From the NCBI GenBank assembly GCA_000320605.2, contig KB445795.1, positions 2,038,475 through 2,102,474 of the forward strand: DNA of 64,000 nucleotides. The letters run 5' to 3'. Below the pieces are notes generated by a model. It was not told where the DNA came from. It did not search any database and saw nothing but the letters and a program-made list of their open reading frames with translations. Position 1 is the stretch's first letter; every line of letters begins with the position of its first letter. The position numbers and the translations under genes were made by a program. Origin of the DNA: Gelatoporia subvermispora B. Its lineage: Eukaryota > Basidiomycota > Agaricomycetes > Polyporales > Gelatoporiaceae. Below are positions 22,374 through 33,310 of this stretch, piece after piece.

Positions 22374-24226
22374 TCATGTTTCACCGCCACCTGCACTCAT
22401 CCCTTCTACAGCGAACCGCACAGTCTTTACCGCCAATGTCCTCAGATTGACCAGCACCAGGGTTCCACTCTCTCGGAATCCAGGCACCAAAACAACCCTA
22501 CACCTCTTTTCCCGCTCCTCGGCTCCCTCCCCGGCGTGCTCCTCTTTCACAAGCTGTGTCGCGAATTCGGGCTGGTTCCCGATCACATAGATATCGGGCG
22601 TCTGTGTAATCACAAAGGGGTCCGCAGTGAAGTACGGGTGGCACCAGAGCGTGTCGGGCGCCGTCGGCGCAACGTGGCGCCAGTGCAGCGTGCGTGCCGC
22701 GAGTGCGAGGCGCGTTACGGGTGGCGTGGGCACATACTTGAAGAGATCGTCGAGGGGCTGGCCGGAGTGCACGAGGAGGGTACGTGCGGGGGCATCCGAG
22801 GTCGACGCGGAGGTTGAGGCTGCGGCTTGCTTGCCCTTGCTGGGTGCGACCGCCGGCGCAGCAGCAGGTGCTGTCGCGGGCCCTGTGCCAATGCGGATGT
22901 AGGCCGGGTTTGTCTCGCAGGAGAATGATGAAAAGGTCGCTGCCCGGCCAAACATAGCACGGGGTACTGATTGTTGAGGGAGGATGGTGCCTGATGGGTC
23001 GGAGGCGCCGGGGAGAAGATGGATTGGCATCGAGTGGGCAATGTCGACAAGGTGTGCGGACAGGTTGTGAGTTGGATGTGACGAAAAGGAGGCGTTGTCA
23101 TTGCCATAGCGTTTCTGTGTTGTGAAGTGTCAGTGTTGTTCTATGAATACACCCAAACGTCCCGTACTGATTTTCGCTCCGGCTCTTCTGGTGCTGTGCT
23201 ATTCTGGCTTACACTTGCTGCCAAGGAGTTCCCAGCGATGATCAGTCTTGATATTCGAGACGACTCCGTTTGATCCTGGACGCCGCCTGCCTCGCCTGTG
23301 AGGTATTCAACCAGCATCTCCATCTGCGCATCTGCTGGAGATGTCGCGCCGACCTCGAGACCAGAGACAATGGCAACCCATTCATCGGATGATTCTTGGT
23401 CTGAACAGATCTGCGCAGTAAGACGTGACCCCTCGAAAGCTGGACACTTGATAGACATACCATCTACATCCATATGTTCCGCATCTGTGTCCCGTTGTGG
23501 CAATCCCGAGCTGGGCTGTGGTGCTATCCCTGCGAAGCAGAGATCTACGACCTCGAAGTCCCCACCTGCTGTCTCCATACCCAAAGCCCCGAGGACGACA
23601 CCGGTGACGAGTGGTGTATCGCGCACTCGGTTGCCGACGAGGCATAGTCGTCCAGATTCGTCTTCCAGCATAACTTTATCTTCTTCAGAGTTGTACTTTG
23701 CACGCGGAGCTGGGGCAGGTAATGAATGCTGCAGTGCTTGTCAGTGGGCGCAGGAATGCCAGGGAGCAGAAGGCTGACATCACGACCGAGATCCTCGAGG
23801 ACGTTCGGCTTCAAAGGCATATCCATATAGACCGTTCCAATGATAAAACATAACTGCCCCTTGTTGACATCGAGCACGCGAGGGACATATGTTGGGTTGC
23901 CTGCGCATGCGGGTCAGGAGCTTTGAGAACCTCGCTGCAAAGAGTGCAAGGCGTACCAGCAATAGAACCCCATCGCCGTCGTGCTTGTTCTTCTACGTAG
24001 CTTTGCAAAAGGCGCAATCGTACAAAGTAAATATTGGAGTATTGGTGCTTATAGGATTTGTTTGCTGCGTTCAGGACGAAGGAGGGTGTCTGAGGCGAGG
24101 GTGCTTGGACGTATGTTGGGAGGCGGGTAAGAGGTATTTCGGGTACGGGTCTAAATATGCATAATCGTCAAAGCACACTCTAGAAGTTCAAGGCATAAAG
24201 ACATGCATTGGGTCCATTGTAGACAT
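22374..24226 (-). CDS. POLD2: DNA polymerase delta small subunit (POLD2/Cdc1/Pol31)
   Basis: The N-terminal conserved block reads YKHQYSNIYFVRLRLLQSYV and EQARRRWGSIAG. It is followed by the OB-fold part VPRVLDVNKGQLCFIIGTVY, MDMPLKPNVLEDLGRD, then EDESGRLCLVGNRV and LVTGVVLGALGME. The inactive phosphoesterase-like domain includes WVAIVSGLEVGA, SRLIIAGNSLA, SAHLVDIAHSMPIHLLPGASDP and FVITQTPDIYVIGNQPEF. It ends in a conserved C-terminal strand region. Pol31 links the catalytic subunit to Pol32 and stabilises polymerase delta at the replication fork. The start is tentative: a seven-codon first exon (MSTMDP...) is joined by a proposed GC-AG intron (donor GCATGT). Two ACGCGT boxes lie just upstream. 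Confidence 0.88.
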
Positions 24227-24722
24227 TTTGCTGGCAGACCAGGTATTCAAGGAGGAGAGGCTCACAAGCGAGACGCGGTAATTTCGACGCGTGGGCGCGT
24301 CGCGTTCTTTGTGCGTGTTTGGCCCAACGCGTCTACTTATTTACTCCGGCGCTCGTTCGGCGTCCAATTCTGCGTTCTGCTTTGCTTCCGCTCCGAAACG
24401 ATCATGTCCGACCGTAGAGTCCGCCTTACGAACAAGGTTCAGGAGGAACACGATATCGGGGAGAAATTTTGCGACACACAGGAGTAATTTTTTCTCCTAA
24501 TATAACTTGCTACGATGCTATATACGGGCAGTGGACGCACAATTTGGAGCGCCTTCTGCTTTACGGTTCCCCTAAGTGCTCGCTGTATCCGCTCTCAAGA
24601 CCTCGCTATTTGCTCTGGTGCGTAGAGAATCAAAATGGAATATGGTTAGTTGAACGAGATATCTCCTTTCACAATAATGTTCACAATACAGGCCAATAGA
24701 GAACGTTACTCTCGAGCAGTCG
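24227..24722. other. Divergent intergenic region, POLD2 / F-box-like gene
   Basis: The 496 bp hold the POLD2 promoter at the left side and, further right, probably the 5' exon and intron of the F-box-like gene. Candidate pieces are an ATG near 24514 followed by a GTGCGT donor near 24620, and acceptors at 24691 and near 24737. I could not join them in frame. Confidence 0.4.
24287..24332 (-). promoter_or_regulatory. Two MCB-type ACGCGT boxes upstream of POLD2
   Basis: The hexamer ACGCGT occurs at 24287-24292 and 24327-24332, 61 and 101 bp upstream of the POLD2 start. CG-rich text (gggcgcgtcgcgtt) lies between them. ACGCGT is the MluI cell-cycle box bound by MBF-type factors (Mbp1/Swi6, Cdc10) that switch on DNA-replication genes at G1/S. 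The location upstream of a polymerase delta subunit fits this well. Confidence 0.6.
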
Positions 24723-25724
24723 TTGTCTCTACTGCAGATTCGCCCCACGCTTCCCCCGGAGCTGGTAGACCGAATCATAGACTTTCTGCACGATGACTGG
24801 CACGCACTAGCCAACTGTGCCCTCGCATCGCACAACCTCCTACCTCGCGCTCGTCACCTGCTCTGCTCCCACGTTCGCCTGAACGACTCCAATCACTTAG
24901 GCTTTGTCGACCTCCTAACGTCCTCGGTAGGGCATCCCACGCTCCCCTGGTTCATTCAGCACCTACAACTCTCCTGGTCACGCACATCTCAAGACCGCTA
25001 CTTCTTAGGTTTCCTCCCGCCCTCCAACCCCAGCTACCTCCTTCACACACTTGCCGTCGCCGCGCCCCACCTTCCTGCGCTGCAGCATCTCACGCTCGGC
25101 TGGACGACTACGGGAGCGGCATTGCCCGCGATGCTGGCGCCTTGCGTGCATCTCCGTGTGCTCGCGCTGACATGGTCAACGTGTATATGCGCGGCGATGC
25201 GCGCGTTGCTCGCCGCGCTCCCCCGGCTCGAGCGCATCGAGTGGCGGAATAACAGGCTTGCATCGCCCGAGGCATTTCGTGCTGACATGCAAGCGGCGCA
25301 GGGCGAGTTCTCCGTCAAGACGTTCTGCGCCGCGTCGTTGTCGAGCAATCATACCGACGTGTTCCTCCAATGGATCGCACGGCACGCGAAGCTCGAGCGC
25401 ATGGTTGTGGCGGATATTGCGGAGCACTGGCAACACGAGTTGGTCATCCCCGAGTTGTTGGCTGTGGACGGCTTGGAGCACATCAAGGAGTTGGAGCTGG
25501 GCTTCTCCCTCTCAGAGGGCAGGGAACTGCTGGGGCTCGCAGCATTCGACTGGAACGGACTCGTGGAGTTACTCGTTGCTGGGCAATACGGCTGTTTGCA
25601 CCAACTTGTTGTAAAGACAGGTGCGAGTGCAAGCGATGCTCGGCGTGCTTGCCACTCGTATGTCCACTCTCAGCTGAAACCTTTGAAAAGTCAAATACCC
25701 ATGGTGGTTATCCATGTTGATTGA
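24723..25724 (+). CDS. F-box-like/leucine-rich protein
   Basis: One long exon of 333 codons. It has the Agaricomycete F-box signature LPPELVDRIIDFLHDDWHAL and then ANCALASHNLLPRARHLLCS. Irregular leucine-rich segments follow (LPALQHLTLGWTTTG, CVHLRVLALTWSTC, LPRLERIEWRNNRL, HIKELELGFSLSEG). Such proteins are numerous in mushrooms and are thought to be SCF ubiquitin-ligase substrate receptors. The listed start is a TTG codon, not an ATG: the frame is open upstream to a stop near 24676, so a short upstream exon must supply the start codon. The 3' end at 25724 is certain. Confidence 0.75.
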   Translation: MSLLQIRPTLPPELVDRIIDFLHDDWHALANCALASHNLLPRARHLLCSHVRLNDSNHLGFVDLLTSSVGHPTLPWFIQHLQLSWSRTSQDRYFLGFLPPSNPSYLLHTLAVAAPHLPALQHLTLGWTTTGAALPAMLAPCVHLRVLALTWSTCICAAMRALLAALPRLERIEWRNNRLASPEAFRADMQAAQGEFSVKTFCAASLSSNHTDVFLQWIARHAKLERMVVADIAEHWQHELVIPELLAVDGLEHIKELELGFSLSEGRELLGLAAFDWNGLVELLVAGQYGCLHQLVVKTGASASDARRACHSYVHSQLKPLKSQIPMVVIHVD

Positions 25725-26826
25725 GTGTAGTTGTTTCTGTCATAGCTGACATGATGGTTGGCACTGCGCATTGTTATTTGTAATCAATCGAAATCGTTTA
25801 CATACCTTATGAATCGGTGAAGTACTATGGTCTCCTTTGCACTGTGATGAGTCTTCGAATCTCACTGGTGAGTATTTGAGTCCTCACTGCAAAGTTCCGG
25901 GTGTTTTGGTGGCCGATTGTACTCGTGGTGAAGGTTTGGTCGGCATCGATTCAATCGGAAGGCCTATTCGACGAACCGATGGACTGCGGTCATCGGATGC
26001 ATATGAACCTTGAATGAAGGGCATTCAGCAAGCCATTTGGTTGTCGTAGGCTGTCGAAGGCTTTCTGTGGTTCTCGAAATTGAACCTTGTGCTGATCAGC
26101 GGCTCTCTAGCTCCGCTCGAGTTGCACAAACGACCTCAGGTCACCAGATGCCTCGTCCAAGGCGTTGGCGAATAGCAATATGCAGGCACAACAAGAGATG
26201 AGAACACGTTGCTGCCGCATTGCAAGCTGCCACACGATGAGCACCCCGCGAGTCGCTCAAGTTATGAAACGAGTGGGTCTAGGCTTTTGTCGGACTCCAT
26301 AGTCTATGGCGTCAGTCAGGAACAGCTGGCACCTGTCACGAACATGATGCTGCGTGCAGAGGTCACGCTGGACCGGCTGCGCAGCCGGTTGAAGCACTGA
26401 GGCAAAGAAAGGGAGCATAGATGATGCACGCCGCAGGATATACCCAGCGATGAGCGTGAGGCCAGGCTGGGGCCCAAGGCGCGGTGTAACCGGCGCACGT
26501 GCCGTGACGCGTCGCGTCGGGGGCGGGTGACGCGTCATGCTCATATCCGAGCGAGACCGGCGAATGCATATATCTCACCCAGCGAGCTCATCGTTGCCAA
26601 CCCTGAGCGCGAAATCCGACTGATATTCGTATTCTGATGGTCGCGGAAGCTTGACGATGGGCGAGAGAAGACTAGCCTTACAGGGTAGAGATGCATATGG
26701 GCCCTGCTAAGTCGTTACTGGATTGGGCATGACATCATCACCCCCCGTGTCGAGTAGGAGCAGTCGTGGTAAATATAGATCCTCCCGCTCCCATTTCGAT
26801 GATGTAGGCGCTCTTCAGAGAAATCA
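25725..26826. other. Intergenic, F-box 3' flank and GAD upstream region
   Basis: About 1.1 kb without a recognised gene. Several short frames at 26209-26578 are open in parallel, without a recognised domain. A CG-rich patch with cgtgacgcgtcgcgtcgg and ggtgacgcgtcatgc near 26503-26538 contains two ACGCGT-type hexamers. No RNA gene or repeat unit is seen. Confidence 0.4.
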
Positions 26827-26834
26827 TATATAAG
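26827..26834 (+). promoter_or_regulatory. TATA box of glutamate decarboxylase gene
   Basis: The run tatataag lies 49 bp before the ATG at 26883 and is followed by a C/T-rich leader (ctacctgccctttcaacatc). This is a strong basal promoter arrangement for a fungal gene. Confidence 0.6.
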
Positions 26835-26882
26835 CCCATTCGTTGCTACCTGCCCTTTCAACATCTTTACTTACTCACAACC

Positions 26883-28888
26883 ATGGCTCTGTCAAAGGTG
26901 ACTTCCCTACCAGCTGATCGTAGAACAAGGGGCTTACCTATGGTGTTAGCATCTGAACGCCGACAGCCTCATCAAGGCCGCCCAGGTACGAACCTTACTC
27001 AACGCACTCCAGATTGCTATGCTCACTGGGAACGCCCCACTAGGACCATCCGGGCAGGCACCATGTGAAGAGCTCTACCGGCCACCAGCAGACCCATCCC
27101 TATGGCGGTCGTTACGGTCTCACCCCCATTCCTAAGTACCACATCCCCTCCAAGGTCAGCTCGCGAGTCACATCGGCAACGAGTACATCGGGCTCACCTA
27201 TCTTTCTTAGGGCACGGACGCAGAGTCCGCGTACCAACTCATCCACGATGAGCTTACGCTCGATGGCACCCCTGCCCTCAACCTTGCGTCCTTCGTGCAT
27301 ACATGGATGCCGAAGCAGGCCGACCAGCTGATGCAGGAGAACATCTCCAAGAACCTGATCGACCAGGACGAGTACCCCATGACTCGTGCGTACACGCGAT
27401 GAACTTTGTGTTCCATCTACTGACATTGACTCAGAGGTCATCCATACGCGCTGCGTGTCCATCCTCGCCAGCCTTTGGCATGCGCCCTCGGCGAACCAGG
27501 CCATCGGCACGGCGACGACCGGATCGTCGGAGGCCATCCAACTTGGTGGTCTCGCAATGAAGCGTATGTGGCAGGAGAAACGCAAAGCTGCAGGCAAGTC
27601 CATCCACGAGCCCGGCCCCAACGTCGTTATGGGCGCAAATGCGCAGGTTGCGCTCGAGAAATTTGCTCGTTACTTCGATGTCGAATGTCGCCTGGTGCCT
27701 ATCTCCGAGGAGAGCCGTTATTGCCTTGATCCGAAGAAGGCTATGGAGTACGTGGACGAGAACACCATCGGTGTCTACGTCATCCTAGGCAGTGAGTGTA
27801 ACCAATACATTGAGAGTACTGATGACTGAAAAACACACTGTGCAGGTACTTACACAGGACACTATGAGCCGGTGAAGGAGATGGCGGATCTGCTTGACGC
27901 GTACGAGAAGGAGACCGGCATCTCCGTCCCGATCCACGTCGATGGCGCATCTGGTGCATTCATCGCGCCGTTCGCGACCCCTAAACTCGAGTGGGACTTC
28001 CGTATCCCGCGAGTTGTCTCCATCAACACATCTGGACACAAGTTCGGTCTAGCGTACGTCGGTGTCGGGTGGGTTGTCTGGCGCGACAAGAAGCACCTGC
28101 CCAAGGATCTCATCTTTGAGCTGCACTATCTCGGCTCGGTCGAATACTCTTTCTCCCTCAACTTCTCGCGCCCTGCGCACCCTATCATCGCACAGTACTT
28201 CAACTTTGTGCACCTCGGCTTCGAGGGTTTCCGCAACGTCGCGCTGGGAGATCTGAAGAACGCACGCCTGTTCAGCCGTGCGCTCGAGAAGAGTGGCCTG
28301 TTCGATGTCTTGAGCGACATCCATCGCCCTCCTCACGCTGTTAGCATTGTTAGTGGCGCCCGGCAGGCAATCGGTCTTGACGAGGAGGATGTCGACGTGC
28401 GTTCATCCATTGATTTATAGTCGATCATCAGTTACTGATGGAGCGGTACATTTCCAGAGCTACGTCCCCGGTCTGCCAGTGGTGGCTTTCCGCTTCTCGA
28501 AAAACTACCGGGAGCGCTACCCGAATGTGCAGCAGAAGTGGGTACAGACCCTGCTGCGTGCTAAGGGCTGGATCGTCCCGAACTACGAGCTCGCGCCGGA
28601 CTTGCAAGCCATCGAGATCCTCCGGGTCGTCGTCCGCGAGAACCTCTCGGCGGTCATGATCGACCGGCTCGTTGCTGACATCGTGAGTACATGCGCCACC
28701 TCTAGTGAGTTATAGAAAGATGACAACGCCCCATCCAGATCGAGGTCGCACAGGGTTTGGCCAAGCAGGACTCGCCGACGGCGGCGCTGAACAGCTTGGG
28801 GAGTCGCTCGACTGTCGAGGGGCACCACGGCAAGCTCGACGAGGGCTCCGGCAGCAAGTCCAGCGGCACATACGCGAAGCAGTGCTGA
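26883..28888 (+). CDS. GAD1: Glutamate decarboxylase
   Basis: A multi-exon gene whose spliced product begins [17 protein letters not shown], with very short first exons, and continues [17 protein letters not shown]. The PLP-fold domain shows [20 protein letters not shown], then [39 protein letters not shown] and [16 protein letters not shown]. The PLP-binding lysine is in [17 protein letters not shown]. The C-terminal domain follows ([17 protein letters not shown]), and the end is GTYAKQC. The enzyme converts L-glutamate to GABA and CO2 in the cytosol, feeding the GABA shunt and acid or oxidative stress tolerance. All residues expected near the cofactor are present. Seven or more introns of about 50-60 nt interrupt the frame. 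Confidence 0.93.
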
Positions 28889-29323
28889 ACGTTGCGCCGG
28901 GAAATCCCCACCAGCCTATCGGACTTCACTGTACCAGAATAAAAAAGCGGACTCAGCATGTAGAAAGACGGGGGCTTGTGTAACGAGACTGTTGTAGGAT
29001 GAACGGAATGGAATTGCAGTGTATTTGTCTTCAGAAGTATGCATCATAAACCCTGTGACTTGGGATGCATTTACGCAGACCAGGACCGACGACTCGTTCG
29101 AATTATGGGAGGAGATTAAGGAGACTACTGTAAGAACGATACGTCTATTGAAGTCTATCGAAGGACCGTATATAGTAATCTGCCGAACCTTGCCGAGAAC
29201 TCACGGGCGCTACTGAAGTTCCTCTGGACGATCGAGTTCGCTAACCGCTGCTCGGTGAAGCTTGTTGAACGCCTCAGTTCACGGCTCTCTTTCAGATTAG
29301 AGGAAGAGTGTCTTGTCACAATA
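28889..29323. other. Intergenic, GAD 3' flank and PET100 promoter
   Basis: A 435-bp gap with no recognised gene. Poly(A)-signal-like aataaaaaa text lies near 28940 after the GAD stop. Frames up to 65 codons are present without identifiable content. Confidence 0.4.
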
Positions 29324-29757
29324 ATGGCTGGGCCCAATCTCGAGGTGTTCAAGTTTGGCCTCTACGTTTTCTTCCCGGTCGCCCTCATGTTCTACTACGG
29401 CGACCCGGTCTGGTACAACCAGAATGTCTTGAGCGTGCGTTTCTCCAGCGTATCTTCATCGACTTGACAAACTGATATACGCATCCGTTTTTTCTGTACT
29501 TGTGTCTACCGGCATGCCGAGTAGTACAAGGACAAGATATTTCCGCCACAAGAGAAGCTACACACTGTAAGTCGGCGCGAGTATTCTCCTCGGTACTCAT
29601 GTGGACGTGTCGTTTGGTGTGAATGCAGAGGATACCGACAGACCAGACTGAACTACGGGAAGAGCTTGCGAAAATCCGTGCGCAAAAGCTCGAACGCAGG
29701 GCTGAGCGAGAGCAGGAGGAGGCGGCAGCACGAACCCATGGAGGCGGAAGCTCATGA
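29324..29757 (+). CDS. PET100: Cytochrome c oxidase assembly factor PET100
   Basis: Three exons, 29324-29434, 29525-29566 and 29629-29757, encode 93 aa. The conserved start AGPNLEVFKFGLYVFFPVA forms the single inner-membrane helix. It is followed by YYGDPVWYNQNVLS, then YKDKIFPPQEKLHT and RIPTDQTELREELAKIRAQK. The end is a Glu/Arg/Ala-rich tail. PET100 chaperones a complex IV assembly intermediate at the mitochondrial inner membrane. A broken second copy lies downstream at 31571-31787. Confidence 0.9.
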
Positions 29758-29908
29758 CAAGGACATGAGGATTCAGGTACGCTATTGAACAGCTCTCACA
29801 CATGACTAGAATATCTCAACTGCCCAATGTATGTAGACGTCTATGTTGTACTATTTTCTGCAGCATTACTGTACATTACCCACATCTATCTCAACTCCTT
29901 TCACATCG

Positions 29909-31293
29909 TCAAATGCTCGGCTGAACGCTCCATCGCTCACCGTTGCACAGTATGTCCCAGGTCTTACCGGATTGCACGTCGGCTTCGACCTCCTTGCGGT
30001 ACTTCTCCATCTCGGCGAGCGAGACTTTGAACCCGCCACATACCTCGAAGACAATCACCCGCCGCCTGCCGTCCTGCGCGGGTGGGACTACCTTGTCAAA
30101 GAGCTCCTGGTTGCCCCAGTATGCAGGTACGAGTGTCGTCGCGCAGGCAAGTTCCACCAGGATCTTGTGCTCATCTAGAGGTGGATACAGCTAGTCAATC
30201 ACCAACAATCCAAAGCATGCCCGGGGATGCGACACACCCGCAAAATGCAACCCTGCCATCATCGCCATCGTGTCGGGGACACATACAGACTTGATTCCAC
30301 CCTTATGCTGGAGCGCCAGCTTTACGACTCCTGCGGAAGCTGCGGACGCGCCTAGCGACGTCGCCTGGGATGTCAACTTGGCGAGGTGCGCGACCTTCAC
30401 GTCGTGCTCTTCATCGTGCACAGGGGTGACATTCTCGTGTGGGCCACGCTCTGTGCCTGAAAACATGCCTGGGTTGAGCGCTAGGGCTTCATAGAGGCAG
30501 TTTGAGCCAAGGGTCTCCATCGCAACGACGCGGACTGTGGAACGCAAAGTCAGCATAAGGAAACGGACTCTGGACGGGTTCGGACACTCACCATTCTCCC
30601 AGCCTGCTTGCTTGCAGCCTTGCATGATCCCGCCAATCAACCCTCCACCGCCCACGCTGCAAAAGATTGCGTCCGGAGTCGTCCCGGGCGGAAGCTGTCG
30701 GGAGACTTCATGAACCAAGGATGCATGCCCCTCCCATAGAAGCGGGTCATCGTATGCAGGAACCATCACCCTGCAGGGCCATCGTCGCCGCCTCAGTATT
30801 AAATTATTTTCTAAGTTGGTGCACGCACGCGTCAGGCTCCTCTTCCACGATCTTTCGCGCCCTCTCCAACGCTTGCGCATAGCACCGACCTTCAATCACG
30901 ACCTCTGCGCCCTCGCGCCGGAGGAAATCGAGTGTGGATACACTCGCGCCATCCGGTAGACAGACAGTACAGCGGGCATTCAGCGCATGCGCGGCGCACG
31001 CTGCAGCAAGCCCTGCATTCCCTCCTGACGCGATGACGAGGTGCACGCTCGGGCCGTGCGTGCGGACAGCGTGCTGCACGAAGTGTGATATACCGCGGCT
31101 CTTGAAGGAGTGTGCGCGTTGCAAATTCTGCGTACGTCTGAGGTGAGTATCAGTTGCTGATCCGCGGGGCATCACTCACGTCAAGCTTGAGATAGACATC
31201 GCAGTCGAGACGTGCCGAGATGTGCGGGGAGTAGACCAGAGGCGTCTCGAGCCAAAGCGGCTTGTCCGTCGTTCCATTCGCAGTCGTGGTCAT
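29909..31293 (-). CDS. L-serine dehydratase, copy A
   Basis: Minus-strand gene in several exons. The start is MTTTANGTTDKPLWLETPL, then YSPHISARLDCDVYLKLD. The PLP lysine is in AHSFKSRGISHFVQ and the substrate loop is VIASGGNAGLAAACAAHAL. The phosphate-binding Gly run is FCSVGGGGLIGGIMQGCKQ, with AMETLGSNCLYEALAL and ASAASAGVVKLALQHKG after it. The end is NGERWSVQPSI. This is the fold-type II serine/threonine dehydratase family (Cha1/SDS), which turns L-serine into pyruvate and ammonia. Intron phases agree at every junction I checked (for example GTGCGT at the end of exon 2). The two 3' ends of this gene and PET100 are 151 bp apart. A close paralog follows at 31944-33310. Confidence 0.9.
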
Positions 31294-31570
31294 TGTCGGC
31301 GTGGCCAAAGTTTTCGACAGGAATCACCAACTTCGGTCACACAATCTCAGGGATAGCTTTCTGCGAAGAGATGTCGATTTCGAGGTAGAGAATGGCCAGG
31401 ACGAGGAGAACGGGATGCCGCATCCATTTCTTGATGGGAGCCAGGAATTCCGCGGAGACGCGCACCGGTACTCGAGCCGCCGGGCTTACGTGAGGTCGAT
31501 CGCTTATCCCGCCTCGTCCCTGATGCGTAGCACGTGAACCCAAGTCGCGTCCGGAGCTGTCGAGCGCGTT

Positions 31571-31787
31571 GGAAGATCTTCCCGTCACAGGAGAAACTGC
31601 ATGCTGTAAGTGTACGGATATCCTTTATACGACATTCACGCGTTTAACCGTGGATGTCAAGGATTCCGACAGAGACCTACGAGATGAGAGCTCGCGATAA
31701 GTGACCCGCGCGCGAACACTCGAGCGCAGGGCCGAGCAAGAGCGAAAGGAGGCAGCAGCACGGGCGAACGAGGACAGGAGCTCATGA
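31571..31787 (+). pseudogene. Broken PET100 copy
   Basis: The stretch matches exons 2 and 3 of PET100. The text gaagatcttcccgtcacagg mirrors the KIFPPQEKLH exon and keeps a GTAAGT donor at 31605. Exon 3-like DNA runs from about 31660 to a stop at 31787, with the final codons for GGSS replaced by related text ending agctcatga. Exon 1, which encodes the membrane helix, is missing. Base losses in exon 3 shift the frame into an early TGA. It sits in front of serine dehydratase copy B, just as PET100 sits in front of copy A, so it arose with the segmental duplication. Confidence 0.8.
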
Positions 31788-31943
31788 AGAGGGCATGATG
31801 AGGGACGAGGTATGTCGACATTGGACTTGACTTGCCTGCGTGATGTCTCAAATTATTCGAGTGTATGCAGGTATCTAGATTGTGCCTTTTCCTGCAGTAC
31901 TACTGCACATCACCGGCATCTGTCTCAACTCCCCCCACATTAT

Positions 31944-33310
31944 CTAAATGCTCGGCTGCATGCTCCAACGCTCTCCGTTGCACAGTATATTCCAGGCAAT
32001 ACCAGACTGCATATCGACTTCGACTTCCTTTCGGTACTTCTCCATATCGGCGAGCGAAACATTGAACCCGCCGCAGACCTCGAAGACGACCACTCGCCGT
32101 CTACCGTCCTCCGAGGGCGGGACTAGCTTGTCAAAGAGCTCCTGACTACCCCAGTACGCAGGTGTCAGCGTTGTCGCACAGGCAAGCTCAACCAGCATCT
32201 TGTGTTCGTCTGCGCGACAATCATTCAGCCACCAACAATTGAACCTACATAGACAACTCACCCGCAAAGCGCAACCCGGCCATCATTGCCATCGCATCGG
32301 GGACGCACACGGACTTAATACCGCCTTTATGCTGCAACGCCAGTTTGACGACTCCGGCGGAAGCTACGGATGCGCTCAGCGAGACCACTTGAGATGTCAA
32401 CTTGGCGAGGTGCGCGACGTTCACGTCGTACTCTTTGTCATGCACAGAGGTAACATTCTCGTGCGGGCCACGCTCTGTGCCTGAAAACACGGCTGGATTG
32501 AGCGCTAAGGCTTCGTAGAGACAGTTGGAGCCAAGGGTCTCCATTGCTACGAGGCGAACTGTGGATGCCAGGTCAGCATAGTCGACTGGACTCCGAGTAG
32601 TCTCAGAACTTACCATTCTCCCAGCCGACTTGTTGGCAGCCTTGCAGAACGCCGCCAACCAGCCCTCCACCTCCTACGCTGCAGAAGACTGCATCTGGTG
32701 TCGTCCCGCGCGGAAGCTGGCGGGACACTTCATGAACCAACGATGCATGCCCCTCCCAGAGAAGCGGGTTATCGTATATCGGTATCATTAATCTGCAAGT
32801 GCAGTCGCTGCCACCTTAGTATTGGAATAATTTCCAAGTCGACATACGCACGCGTTAGACTCCTCTTCCGCGATCTTTCGCGCCCTGTCCAGCGCCTGTG
32901 CAAGGCATTGTCCATCGATTACGACGTTCGCACCCTCGCGCCGGAGGAACTCAAGCGTCGATGTGCTCACGCTATCAGGCAGGCAGACGGTACAACGGGC
33001 ATTTAGCGCATGCGCGGCACATGCTGCGGCAAGCCCTGCGTTCCCGCTTGATGCGATGACAAGATGCACACTCGGGCCGTGCGTGCGGATAGCGTGCTGC
33101 ACGAAGTATGAAATGCCACGGCTCTTGAAGGAATGTGCGCGCTGCAGGTTCTGAGTGCCTCTATGGTGAGTCTTAGTTGCGGATCCGCGGGATGCGACTC
33201 ACGTCAAGCTTGAGATAGACATCGCAGTCGAGACGTGCCGATATGTGCGGGGAGTAGATCAGAGGCGTCTCGAGCCAGGGCGGCTTGTCCGTCGTTCCGT
33301 TTGCAGTCAT
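31944..33310 (-). CDS. L-serine dehydratase, copy B
   Basis: A paralog of copy A with the same exon layout and the same intron phases. The start is MTANGTTDKPPWLETPLIYS. The PLP lysine is in AHSFKSRGISYFVQ. The substrate loop reads VIASSGNAGLAAACAAHAL, so the second position of the usual SGGN loop is Ser. The Gly run is FCSVGGGGLVGGVLQGCQQ. The C-terminus NGERWSMQPSI is intact, and every exon I read is open, so the gene looks functional. It should catalyse L-serine or L-threonine deamination. Its upstream 250 bp also resemble those of copy A. Confidence 0.88.

Noticed and set aside
24723..24725. TTG as start codon of the F-box-like gene
   Set aside because: Nuclear fungal genes rarely start at TTG. 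The frame is open further upstream without an ATG, so an unseen 5' exon is more likely.
31262..31588. Open frames on both strands upstream of serine dehydratase A
   Set aside because: They overlap the conserved first exon of the dehydratase and its duplicated upstream flank. The similar region ahead of copy B does not keep the frames.
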